Shown: positions 23,831-35,300 of the stretch, one piece after another | How positions within the stretch are numbered: position 1 is the first letter of the stretch | Layout of the letters: the number at the start of each line of letters is the position of its first letter | NCBI RefSeq assembly: GCF_022581195.2 | Contig: NC_061460.1 | Location: forward strand, 13,365,501-13,429,500 | Direction of reading: 5' to 3' | Origin: Helicoverpa zea | Taxonomy: Eukaryota > Arthropoda > Insecta > Lepidoptera > Noctuidae | Length of the DNA stretch: 64,000 nucleotides | Notes under the pieces: model-generated | What the model was told of the DNA's origin: nothing | The model's input: the letters and a program-made list of their open reading frames with translations, nothing else | Databases searched by the model: none | Position numbers and translations under genes: made by a program

Positions 23831-24253
23831 TCATAAAGTCTGTCCACCTGTGCCATCTGCAACGCCAGCTTTTTGTCCAGCGTTGTGAACTTTTAACATC
23901 TCCCTTTCAGTTTTCAATGCCTGTAACAATTATAGTTTGACTTCAGGAATAATAACACTTGCAAGCAGCTGACAGGAGTGAGCTCCACTACAAGCGATAT
24001 TGTTGAGTTACTGTAGTGTGTGATTACACATCATGGATCTATAGAAATATGGATGTCATTTGTAATGCAACTGTTAGATCTGCGATTGAATCAAACATAT
24101 TTTTTGAAGTAATTTACTCACCACAGCCATGATGTCATCAAGTCTTTTATTTCTCAAGTATATGGTTTTGAAGTATATCAACAGATATACATATAACATG
24201 AGGACTAGTGCCGCCGCCAATGCTTTCATCTTGGAAGATGAAAGGTTGATCAT
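23831..24253 (-). CDS. Small single-pass membrane protein (73 aa), unrecognised
   Basis: Two coding exons join in phase: 24253-24122 (44 codons) and 23920-23831 (29 codons plus TGA). Donor GTGAGT and acceptor tgttacag are both good. The protein starts MINLSSSKMK, has a hydrophobic helix (LAAALVLMLYVYLLIYF, about 12-28), then a basic charged stretch YLRNKRLDD, a short helical ALKTEREMLKV and a glycine-rich tail ending GGQTL. A possible untranslated first exon ends at a GTGAGT donor near 24531, with acceptor cttgttgcag just before the ATG. I do not recognise the family. It could be an organelle small integral membrane protein, but that is only inference. The exon pairing and consensus splice sites make it credible as a gene. 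Confidence 0.65.
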
Positions 24254-24274
24254 CTTCCCCTGCAACAAGTTCAA

Positions 24275-25624
24275 TTACTAATGAACACTTGTAGCCTGTA
24301 GGTGTGTACCATGTGCCAGACAGATTTTCATCACAATCATTTTAAACTAGTGTAGAGTTATATGAATAAAGGGTATCATTAAGGTTGTGATGGTGGGATT
24401 TCATTATACATATGCAGCAGCGTTAGCAAAACACTTGCATGTATCGGAGCAGGGTGCTCCGTCTCCAACTCGGATATACGACATAAGAAATCGAAGAAAA
24501 ATAAACGATTTACTTGTTTATAAACTCACCGGCTTAACGACAACCTCCGGTACTTCCGCCACGAAGTGAGACATTCAGAATATATTTCCTTTGATTATTT
24601 GTTTATAAATTGTATTGAAACCACCAATGGTCTTTTGCACCTAAGTACAGGAAATTCTGAAAACTTTTTTAACGCTGTATATAATCTCTATGCAATAGAT
24701 AGTAGTAGATTTGCTCTGCAACTTACGTAAATTGAAATAATTCTTCTATTATGGAAAAATGTACTGTAGTAATCATTTATTATTGCAATTAAGTCTCACT
24801 GTATGTATTTTTATTCGTATTCGTAAGAAAGATAGTTTTGTGCAAAACATAAATAAATACTCCCCTGTCTGTTTTACAAGACTGACACTTTAGGTGACAG
24901 TGACATGCATGACAAGTTGGTGACAGTGACATGCATGACATGACAATGACAACAAACCGTTAGAATTTTATATTTTTATTGTTATTTGAAGTATTTACAT
25001 AATATTTACATTAATTTTAAAAATTAAAAATAAACTTATATATACAACTTAAAACTAATACATTGCATCAAAAAATTGCTCCTCATCGCTGTCACTGGGT
25101 AATAAATAGATAATTAATAGATATATGCAGCATCTTAGCAATTTTGAAAGCTAGCTGCCACAAAGAATATTTAGTTTATACTCAAAAGCTGCCGAATACA
25201 GCTGTGCGGCGTTGATCTTGGCTGAGCGGTCGTGGTCCATCACGTTGTAGACGGGCACAGCTCTTCTCATTCTCATTTCTCTGCAGACATTCTCATTTCT
25301 CATTTGTCTGTCGCATATGCATAATCTATGGATTCTAGTATATCGTATCGATGACAAGGCAGTATGGTCGAAAGACTTTAGCCTGCCCCAGGGGCAAAAG
25401 AAAAATCGATGACAATTTCATGACATTGACATACAAATACAATAATTATAGGTACCTATCTCCTTGTGCAAAATAATCTAAATTATTTGAATGCGAGTGA
25501 GAGGTTGTTTAATTGTCGGTGTATTTAAAAAAGTTTCGTAAGTGATTTTACACTTGATGATTATAGTTCTGTTTTATTCACATCTCATGTCATGAAATAT
25601 TATAACCTTCAATTTTTATTTCAG
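24275..25624. other. Spacer upstream of mRpS33
   Basis: Mostly AT-rich. A 20-base motif gtgacagtgacatgcatgac is tandemly duplicated near 24895-24940. Near 25185-25265 the minus strand has a GC-richer open stretch (VPVYNVMDHDRSAKINAAQL) that might be a gene fragment of unknown origin. A donor-like gtaagt near 25534 suggests an untranslated first exon of mRpS33, with its acceptor at tttcag about 25624. Confidence 0.45.
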
Positions 25625-25631
25625 GTAAACA

Positions 25632-25979
25632 ATGGCTACAAACTACGCTAAGTATTCTCAATTGATTAAGGCATCTACAAACTACGCCCGTCGTATGCAG
25701 CGGCTGTCCAATAGGATCTTCGGCGAAGTTGCTATCCCCACTAATCCCAAGTCCATGAAGGTGGTGAAAATGTTTTCGGAAAGACCGCTCCACACTAACG
25801 AAGAAATCATCCATTATTACCCGCGGCATGTTGAGACTCACAGCCTCATGCTGAAGCTGAGGGAGTACGGCTTGTACAGAGACGAGCACCAGGACTTCAA
25901 GGATGAGATGAAGAGGCTGCGCGAGCTCAGGGGCAAGGTGAAGGTGTGGAGGAGGAAGCTGGACAAGAAGGATGAATAA
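25632..25979 (+). CDS. mRpS33: Mitochondrial small ribosomal subunit protein mS33 (MRPS33)
   Basis: A 115-residue protein in one coding exon, starting at ATG 25632. It matches MRPS33 along most of its length: YARRMQRLSNRIFGEV, NPKSMKVVKMFSERPL, HYYPRH and LREYGLYRDEHQDFKDEMKRLRELRGK. It is a structural part of the mitoribosomal 28S subunit. The acceptor immediately before aaacaATGG implies an untranslated first exon. The C-terminus is rich in K and R, as in relatives. Confidence 0.95.
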   Translation: MATNYAKYSQLIKASTNYARRMQRLSNRIFGEVAIPTNPKSMKVVKMFSERPLHTNEEIIHYYPRHVETHSLMLKLREYGLYRDEHQDFKDEMKRLRELRGKVKVWRRKLDKKDE

Positions 25980-26082
25980 GATGACTCTTATTCGTCACTG
26001 TATGTGTGAACATAACAATTATTGTAGATATTAATCTTGTATAAGGATGTAATTTTAATTTTAGTAATACTAGATGTCTGTA

Positions 26083-26088
26083 AATAAA
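26083..26088 (+). terminator. mRpS33 polyadenylation signal
   Basis: AATAAA about 100 bases after the mRpS33 stop. The convergent gene on the minus strand stops at 26127, so the two transcripts probably overlap at their 3' ends. Confidence 0.65.
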
Positions 26089-26126
26089 ACACTCTATTAT
26101 GAAACAACTATATTATTCAATACATA

Positions 26127-27573
26127 TTAAATAGAAGTTACTTTCTTAGAATAACGCAGTTTCTTATAAGGAACCTCTTGAGGGGTCCCTGTGTAGAATG
26201 TAACATATATAAAGACTAACATGAACAGCACGCTGGGCAGGACCATCGTTACAAAGAAATACCAGAATGGATGGTGGTATGTCTTTAAATTTCGGGAAAT
26301 TCTATTCAGGTGATATCCATGGTCGCGAGTTAGGGCAAAGGCGTCAAAGTAATGTTTCATCCACTTGTACACACTGCAACAAATGGGTAATCAGATCAAA
26401 GCACAAAGTTTTTGATAAAGTGATATAAATACATATGTGACACTGGCTCGCCATTGTACTCATTAGGTGTAATCTTCTCATAACAGTTGATGATCTACTA
26501 TCTAGTTTGGACTTACTTACAATTTATATTCCTTAATCCCCTCAAGGCGCTTTGTATAAGGAGCAACTTCAGTTGAGGCAACTATCAACATTTAAAAAGT
26601 TGATATGTTGTTGATGGCGACACGTGTTGAGTAACACTGCCATTGGTGGCCACAGGGAGGGGGGTGAGATCCAGCAGTTGATGAAACCGGCTTTGTGTTT
26701 AAAGAAACTTAAGTATAACGAAAGCCAAAAACATTGCAAACCCTGGTGAAATGTCGGTATATTAGTTTGCACTAGGGGCTCCGTATTTATATCAGGATCA
26801 ACTAGTTCAGCATACGCTAAGGGAATTGGTTTATCCTATCGGGCTTAGAAGAATTACTTTGGACTAAGCTATACTATATAGTAAACCCTACCAGATATAA
26901 GAAGAACTGGTTTAGCCTGTTATAGACATAACTGTCCTGAAATCGGGTTTGGCCGTTATCATATACCTACATACATGTAGGTGTGTAAGCGTAATTTAAG
27001 AAATATTTGAGTTACCCATGGTGCTTCAGCTTAAGGCGGATTTCTGTGGCATTGGAGAGCTTTTCCAGGTTATTATAAGGTGTTTTCGCGATCACTATGG
27101 CCAGATCGAACCACGGGTGCATCACGTGGTGTCGCACTTCGCGGGACCGGTACACGCCGGGGTTCCCTGTGGGGCAATAACACTTAACATTTACTTTAAA
27201 CATTTCATTTTATTTAAGTTTTAGCTCCCAAATTATTCTCTACTTTAACTCATATAACTACTTTGAAGTATTGTAATGTGAGTGGGCAGAGACAGCACTG
27301 ACCGGCAAGGACGTGGTCGCAGCTGCCGCCGGCGGAGGGCCGCTCGATGGCCATGCTGTGGCTGGCGGCGCTGCGCAGGCAGCCGGCGCGCGCCACCACC
27401 CACTCGCGGTTGTAGAGCGCGCCCTGGCAGCGGCGCACGCGGCCGCCGGGCGTGCCCACGCAGATGTCCACCTTGTTCCGCCCCTCCGCGCCGAACAGCG
27501 GGTCCAGCAGCGCGTCCTCCTTGCCCAGCGCGCTGCTCGCCACCACCACCACGCAGAGGATCCTCACCCACAT
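26127..27573 (-). CDS. Membrane-anchored partial serine-protease-like protein (inactive)
   Basis: Three exons join in phase: 27573-27303, 27166-27016 and 26373-26127, giving 222 residues. A signal peptide (MWVRILCVVVVASSALG) is followed by a segment resembling the N-terminal half of a trypsin fold: CQGALYNREWVVARAGC stands where active enzymes have a TAAHC box, so the catalytic histidine is missing. FDLAIVIAKT resembles the DIAL(L) catalytic-aspartate region. No GDSGGP serine motif follows. Instead there is a TM helix (FWYFFVTMVLPSVLFMLVFIYVTFY) and a basic cytosolic tail. A 5' UTR exon with donor GTAAGT may lie near 29845-29960. The protein reads as a half-length pseudoprotease anchored at the membrane. 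Its function is unknown and the family assignment is moderate. Confidence 0.65.
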
Positions 27574-28046
27574 TGTTCCGAACCTTGAAAATTCCGGCTA
27601 CTGACAGCCGCCTCGTCTATGTCTAGACATTTAATTTTGGTTTTCTGTAAGCAGCCAGTGCGTCATTATTGTAACAAGTTACACGTCATTTGCGTTTGGT
27701 GCAATGAGGATGAATATTTACCGCATACAACGGGAATTTATATCTCTTATTTTACACTAGCTTCTGCCAGCGACTTCGTCCGCGTTAGAATCGGACTTTG
27801 TGCAAAGAGAGGAAGAAATAATAAACAGCAGCCTATCCAATTATCTAAATCTATGCGTACCTACTACTACTTTACCTACCTAAATAGAAATAAAATGTAA
27901 ACTATTAATCATTTGTAGTTTGAACGAATATTTAAACCATACCAAAAATCAATTAATAGTAGACAAATATAATCAGAAAGCTCCGAACTGCTAAGCTATC
28001 GAGAGTTAAATGTGTTATTGTGAGCCAACCATAAAAGATAGAGATA

Positions 28047-28287
28047 TCGCTCACCTAGCAGTATAATGGCACATTTACAAAAAAAGCGAAATTGGGTTTT
28101 CACGGCCTAAGTGTTTTAAAGTGTATAATTTATAAAGTGGTAAAACGGCACGGCGTTAGTTGTTAAAACCTAAGATAAAATATAAAATGAAGTCATAACC
28201 TCGTTTCAAACGTTTGCAAAATCTTTGACCCTCATTTCTGTAAAATAAGAAAAAAGTAGATGTGTCATTATACTGCTAGGTGAGCGA
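28047..28287. mobile_element. MITE with TA target duplication (241 bp)
   Basis: The ends tcgctcacctagcagtataa and its complement at the right edge form inverted repeats of about 28 bp. TA dinucleotides at 28045-28046 and 28288-28289 fit Tc1/mariner-type integration. There is no coding capacity. Confidence 0.7.
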
Positions 28288-28365
28288 TATATTGTCATAG
28301 TATATTTTTTATATAATTTTAAGGAGAACATTTCCGTCATACATGGTTTCTGTGTAGCTTTAAGG

Positions 28366-28954
28366 CAGTGGTTCTTAACCTTTTTGACATGAGGGACCAC
28401 TTTGACTAAAGTTTGTCTTGCCGGGGACCACCTCATCGGTTTACCTAAATTAGTACTCATTTCTTTATTATTTATGCAAAAAAAAAACTGAATTTTTGGG
28501 TCAGGTCTATTCAAAGCTAAACGCATATCGGCAGATGTGTAGGTAAGCAAATGCAAATAAAGAAAAACTTGCCTATGTAGTTTCCAAATGCGCGAGCGAA
28601 GCGAGCGCGAAATTTTTATCGGACTTAAACCAAATATTACATAAAATGTAGCCCAAACGTACTTAACTTTTCGTTTGTTGACAAATGCAAAAATAAAGGC
28701 ATACAGTTTCTGAATACGCGAGCGAAGCGAGCGCGAAATTTTAATTATTTTTTAAGACTCAAAACCAAAATTACAAATTACTAGGTACGATACACCCGAT
28801 ATACGTCCATGAGAAAACCCCCGCTCGCAGTTATAAGTCGATAAAAATTAAGTTAGATAACGTATAGCAACGTCGCGAAGCTAAGCTTCGCGGACCACTT
28901 GGAATGCCTCCAGGGACCACCAGTGGTCCGCGGACCACCGGTTAAGAACCACTG
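28366..28954. mobile_element. hAT-type non-autonomous transposon (CAGTGGTTCTTAACC ends)
   Basis: Termini cagtggttcttaacc and ggttaagaaccactg are inverted, the well-known hAT/Charlie-type ends. A perfect 8-bp duplication ctttaagg flanks it (28358-28365 and 28955-28962). Internally, gcgagcgaagcgagcgcgaaa occurs twice (about 28592 and 28719). 589 bp, no transposase. Confidence 0.88.
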
Positions 28955-29449
28955 CTTTAAGGCGACGAATTGGTCAACAATAATTCCATAACCGGCACGC
29001 GCATCTAAGGCGCCAAAAGGGGTCGGAGCATCTTATAACTAAAAGTCGTAAGCGACAAAATGGTTTTGTAATTTTATTATTTAGAAATGATAATTTGATA
29101 AAAATTCCTTCTACAATTTTAAAGAGTATGTATATACCCAACTACTAAAAAAGGTTAAGAGGCTTAAATCGGTCCCGTTTGCCCATAATATGTGAATCTC
29201 TTTTTAAAAAGAGGTATGTTTGATATATTTTTCTCTGTTATAAAAGTTACCTAATCATGTTTCTACGTCGAACAAAATAAGGCTTATATCATGAACTTTC
29301 AGGTAACCAAGTTGTATTTTAATCCGTTTTGTATTTACTGAGAAAAATTGAGATCCTTGGCGCCAAAAATTCCAATTCGTCCTCTTAACCATTAAGGCTG
29401 AACACGCGACGGAAGCATAAAAAATGAGTAACTTCTCCCGTTTTTCCAA

Positions 29450-29715
29450 CATTTACCTTCACTGCTCTGCTCCTATTGATCGTAGCGTGATGAAAAGTAT
29501 CCTGCCCAGGAGTATGAAGAATCATTGTACCAAGTTTCGTTGAAATCCGTCAAGTAGTTTTGTTTCCATAACGAACATACAGACAGACAGACACAAATTT
29601 TACTGATTGCATTTTTGGCATCAGTATCGATCACAAATCACCCCCTAATAGTTATTTTGAAAATATATTCAATGTACAGAATTGACCTCTCTACAGATTT
29701 ATTATAAGTATAGAT
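29450..29715 (+). mobile_element. LINE 3'-end fragment (RTE-like, lepidopteran)
   Basis: Contains aaatccgtcaagtag, aacgaacatacagacagacagac and a tail resembling atttattataagtatagat. I recognise this as a very common 3' end of RTE-like elements in Lepidoptera. It codes for nothing here. The flanks 28963-29449 and 29716-30119 show nothing else clear, apart from a possible UTR exon noted under the gene at 26127-27573. Confidence 0.55.
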
Positions 29716-30119
29716 AAGGTAATTTTCCTTATTATCGAAGCTGTTGTAGATAAAACCAATAAGATCAACACAAACGAAAACCCTTACGACGGTTAGCTTA
29801 TAAAGCACAAGTGTCTCTCTGTTAGAGGAAGGTACTTACCCTATTGCAGTGCACTCTCAGTCGAGTCCAAAGTAATCCAAAGTCCAAAGAGTCGTCAAAC
29901 AAGCTCCCGATACGCGGTGCGTACTCGGTCGTACCTGCAGACTGGCAGTTCCCGCGCTCACATCTCTACTCTGCCTTACAGCACAACTTTTACTTTTACG
30001 CATGTTATGTTTCTATGCCGGTTTCTGCGTTTTATGATTTTATTAGAATACTACTACTAGGCTTTGATACTCAATGGCTACTGTAATTTCAACTTCGTCA
30101 GTGAGTCGTTCCGTGTCAT

Positions 30120-30885
30120 CTACCGAGCCTTTTCCCCTATGTTGTGGTCGGCTTCCAGTCTAACCGGATGAGGCTGAGTAAGTACCAGTGTTTTACAAGG
30201 ACCGACTGCCTGTGACCTCCGCAACCTATATAGTTACTCGGGCAACCCAATACCCTTGGTTAGCCTGGTGTCAGACTTACTGGTTTCTGACTACCCGTAA
30301 CGAATGCCAAGGATGTTCAATGAAAGCCGGGACCTAGTTTAACGTGCCATCCGAAACACAGTCATTGGTGTCTAAGAAATATTTAGAAAGTACCTACTTA
30401 CAAACTTAGAAAAGTTGCATTGGTACTTGCCTGACCAGGGGCCCGAATCTTCTAATTTTACTTAAGCGACATACGATTCACATTCGACTGAGATCCAATC
30501 ACGACTCAATTACGATTGAAGCGTATGTGGCATTCCGCTATTTTTTTCTTATAAATAAACGTTTTTACCCGTTTCTGTAATTCAATTATGAATCATATTG
30601 TCTGTAAATTATTTATAATTGCAATACGATTGTAGAGCAAACTACCGTACCTATAGACCAAAATCACCAAAATAGCAGACCAATCGCAAACCAATCGAAT
30701 GTCGTTGGAATACGATTGGTCTCATATTAGTAGCAGAATGCCCGATATGGTTAAAACTGCTATTGCGATCATATTGCGATTCAATTTCTATTCGATTTTG
30801 ACATTATTAACTTAGGAGAATCGGGCCCCAGGAATCGAACCCACTCATACTTGAAAGGCAGTAGGCCACAACGACTAAATTGAGT
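30120..30885 (-). mobile_element. SINE copy interrupted by a Harbinger-type MITE
   Basis: The same SINE family as at 2184 lies in reverse orientation at 30120-30435 and 30832-30885, split by the MITE at 30439-30828. Comparing the intact copies shows the MITE landed in the tRNA-like head. One CAG triplet was duplicated around it. Confidence 0.8.
30439..30828. mobile_element. Harbinger/Tourist-type MITE, copy 2
   Basis: 390 bp, ends gggcccgaatcttctaa...ttaggagaatcgggccc, CAG duplications at 30436-30438 and 30829-30831. The uninterrupted SINE copies give the empty-site sequence and confirm the 3-bp target duplication. Confidence 0.85.
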
Positions 30886-32342
30886 ATTTAAATAAAAATA
30901 CATGTGATTTTTCTTACTGAAATGGATTTTATGCAATGAATTGAAATACTCGATATGAACCACAAAATAATATGCATTTTTCTAGTCGCAATCTTGCTCC
31001 AGAGTCCAGGACATTTTTAGGTCAATATTGTGATATAAAATTTAAGTTATCAAGTTGATAATAAAACATATGAAAAAATAGCCATCATTTATTTGATTAC
31101 AAAATCTTTTGTCAGGAAATAAATTGCTACATAAAATATATATAAACAAGAAATGCCTCAACTGTTAACGACTGACTGCTGCGCACGCGGCGCGGCAGCC
31201 GCCTGTGACGTCACGAGCGCCGGCCGCGCCGCGTCAACTCTACTGACAAACTCATATTTTGTGAAAACATGTACTTACTAAAAATCCTTAATATTAACTT
31301 TTACATTATTCAGTTCAAAATCTAAATTTATGTAAGAAATTAAACTATTTAAGCCACAGACAACCTAGACAGAAATGTGTATCGGCAGAATAGAATAAAT
31401 AAACCAAAAGATTTCATCATTTCATAATACATTAGTGGTGTGAACTGAACCAGTAGCGAGTGCATCGTGCAGCTCGACGCGCTCGCGCCGCGCCCGCGCA
31501 CGGGGCGGGGCGGGGGCGGAGCCAGGGGGAGGGGCCGGGAGGGGGGGGGGCGCGGCGAGGCGCGCTTGTTTAAGTGTTCCAAAAACTGTCCACTTATATT
31601 CGAGCCAGTATGTCATCTTATTATAAACCACTATTATGAAAGTCGCGGTATCCCTTAAGCGAAGCGATTTGTAGAAAATTTGCCAGCTTTAAATATATTT
31701 CTCGTATTTCTATTTCGTATTTAATTGTTACGCTACTATCACATCTCACAAAAAGTTTTTTTTTTTGTAAAAAAATTGAATGAGATACACACAGGTTATG
31801 TTAATGTCGACAAAGTACGGTGAGATGAGCGTCACCTGAGTGGCTCACGCCGCCGTTACAGTACCCACGCTGCGAACATATTCGGCTCAGTAGGAGAGCC
31901 TCGACTGGCGAGTACTCAGTACAAGACGAGTGATGCGTCTAGTGAGCGGGTCGCGGCGTGGCGCCGGGCGTTATGTAGTACGCTTATATAAACACCGACC
32001 AAATTGTATAGTACATCGTGATCCATCTGAATTTCGCCAATTTGGTTATACATACAGTTATATACAATTTGTGAGGCCAGCGCGGCCTGCATATTAATAG
32101 GGTGATATATTTTATTCTTAAGAATGTAATCTAGTGAGAATTCTAGTGGCGCTCGCCCGGGGCGGTCCGGCAACGTATATGTATATAGGGTAATGATTCT
32201 TATTTATTACAATTTAAAATTATATAAGATTTTTAAGCTACTCGTCGCACAGATTAGCGAAATTCACACGAGTATCACGCGTCGTAAGCATAAAATTACC
32301 AAAAAAATATGTTCGCTATGGTGTGTGCGGGCGGGTCGGGCG
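30886..32342 (-). other. Probable gigas 3' UTR and flank
   Basis: No coding region. TTTATT at about 31088 would be an AATAAA signal on the minus strand, giving a 3' UTR of about 1.25 kb. Two GC-rich islands (31190-31230 and 31470-31560) stand out in AT-rich sequence and account for the small GC-rich open frames there. Confidence 0.45.
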
Positions 32343-35300
32343 CTAGGTGTAGTCGTTGAAGTCGTCGATGGCGACGCGGTGCGCCAGGTCGGGCGGGCCG
32401 GCGTAGGGCTCCGGCGCCCGCGCCGCCGCCGCCAGCCGCTCCGCCTGCGCCCGCACGCGCAGCCGCTTGATGATGCGCAGCCGCTCCAGCGAGTTGGACG
32501 CGTACGGCGCGCCGCCCAGCTTCAGCGACTGCGAGATGTGCGACGCCAGCTGCGCAGGGGGGACACTCAGTACCTACTGCACACTCGCACACACACACAC
32601 AGAGCTACACACATAGATATAATATTACTAAACAAGATTGCGCACGCTCAAAATATATATTTACGAAAATGAACTCTATTCTAACGCAATAAGGTACTAA
32701 ATTGGTTGCATAATACACAGAGGCAAATCCGAGCCGAGAGGGATAGTTCGAACGGAGGCTGTTTGTCTCTTTCTAACACCTTGCCAGCATAAAAAAATGT
32801 TGTGATCAAAAGTTTTGTCTTCCCAAAAAACAATTGAATCACTTATATTTTTATCTTATTTTAACAATTGTAAGTCAACAAATTAATAACAATCGCATTA
32901 ATTTATTCGTATTTATTATTAAAACATAAACAACATAAATTTTTATTTTGCTTTTTTTTATTTTCTAGCGGTAACCCTGAACATTCCTGGCGCGTAATCA
33001 GCATTTAAAATTTTGTTTATATTTTTTTGTATTTAATCAATTCAAACTATTAAAATGGTGAAGAAGTGTTGCTTTTATACTTGTGAAAGTGAATCCTATG
33101 GTGGTTGCAATATATCGTTTCACCGGTAAGCTAATAATAACATTTTCGTAAATCAAACAACTAGGGTGCCCATGAATTCTTGTTATGAGTCAAAATATGG
33201 GTGATGGATTTTAAAACTGTTGTACTATTGTTATAGTTTCCCAAAAAAATGTAGAAAGGCGATATAAATGGCTCAGCAGTCTATATGTGAAGCAAAAATA
33301 CAAAAAAATCAGTCTGCACTTCGAATCTTCCCGTTTTTATTACTGCTAATTCCCGCTAATTATTAAAAGCCTATATTAGTAGTTTAAGGTCACAAACTGT
33401 GTAAGTTAAAACTTCAATACCAATCTGTGTTTAATAATCTTAGCAAACTCGGATTGGTCTCACATAGCTTAATCTCATAGTCACCCTATTAGAAAGGGAC
33501 AGACGGCCTCCGTACTAACTGTTTCACTCGGCTCGTTTTTTGGTTAAAAATGCGCAGTCCTGTTTACTAATATTATGTCTATGGCTACACACTCACCGCG
33601 CAGTGCAGCGCCATCTGCCGCGCCAGCAGCGCCACGTTGGCGTCGGACACGCAGTGCGTGTCGAGGTGCGCGAGGAACTTGGTGCGGATGCGCTCGTCCT
33701 TGGTCTTGATGAACACGCGGTTCATGCCGTGCTCGTACGGCTCCACCACCACGATGCAGAAGTTCAGCTGGCCCTGCACACAACTCACCCATATCACCCC
33801 AGAACTAACATTCACCTAATTCATTATTACGAATAGAAATCTCCCAGTAACATACTAAATTTTCAAAAACTGTTCAATCAATTGAGTTTAAATAATTTTC
33901 CTAGAAGTCTTTATAAAGTTCTAGATATCAGCTTATTTCATATTTTTATCGCTATTTGAAATGCAGCCCTATGGTTTAGGTACTTATGAAAAAAGTAGTT
34001 TAAACATATTGTTCAAAAGTTCGAGGGACTCATTGTTTTAACTTTCGGAGCGATTATTTCCGAAAATATTAACAACATTAAAAAATGATCCAGTAATCTC
34101 TATGTGTAGGGGAAGTACCCCAATAAAAAACTTTTTCAACTTTTTATTTTACCGCTTTGTCGGCGCGATAATATACATATTGGTACTTAACTTTAGCTAT
34201 CTAGTGCTAACGGTTACGAAGATTAACCGCGCACGGACGGACAGACAGACATGCACGGCGAAACTATAAGAATAATAACTAATAATATGAATGGATGAAA
34301 CTGCAGCGGTACCTTGATGGTGTGTATGTTGAAGTCAGCGCCGGAGTCGTTGTACACGATGCTCACGTAGTCGTTGCCGATGTACTTGCGCTTCTCGTTG
34401 CACGTGGGGTCCTTCGCCGACGAGGGCATCGCCGTCGCCACGTGGAACAGCACCTGCATGATGTCGTCGTTCCACACGTATGTGTAGTGTCCGTCCTTGC
34501 CGCCCTTCTCCAGGTTGAGGAAGAGGTGCGGCTGGTCGTCGTCGCCGCCCTCCAGCGACACCAGCGTGCCCAGCTGCGTCAGGAACTCCGCGTACCTGCA
34601 CACACGCGCACTGCTGTACTGACACTGACACATACACACACACACACACAGCGACCACCTACCTCACACTGCCGTATTCGTTCTTCAATATTAAAACTTC
34701 GTTGTCTTGTTGTCCGGGCCCCACGTACAACACTCCGATCTGTGGAGCAGGCGACGTGTCAGTGGGTGCACAGCGGGAGGAACAACGTTAGGTAGCAACA
34801 GTACACATGAGGACATTACTTTGTAGGTCTCTACGGGCGGCACGAGGTCGAGGTTCTTGATGGTACGTTCGTGTTGCACGCCCGACACTCGCAGCGGCCG
34901 CTCCGCCAGCGGGTTCAGGATCGTCGGCGTCTCACCTGCGGTACATCATATAGCTACAGGCTATTGCATCACTATACTTGCATACATATTTCAATCATTT
35001 CTGGGATATTATATTTGATTAATATTGAAGATAAGTGTAGATAGTAGATGAGGAGCGTGTAGGGTACCTGGCACCGGCGGCGTGATGGGGTAGGTGCTCA
35101 TGTTGTGGTAGAGCTGCAGGAACACGAAGGAGGGCGTGACGCCGCCGCCGCCCGCGCCCACCGCGCCGCCCGCGCCGCCGCCCGCCCTGCCCGCCGACAC
35201 ACTGTACCACGCGCACGTCGCAACAACACAGTTAAACAACGCAAACTAAACTCCACTAATTACAGCTTCAATCAAACATAACATATACACAACTTAGTCG

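Noticed and set aside
31349..31658. Small GC-rich coding genes in the gigas 3' flank
   Set aside because: The frames result from a short GC island, have low complexity (proline/glycine/arginine) and lack splice or homology support.
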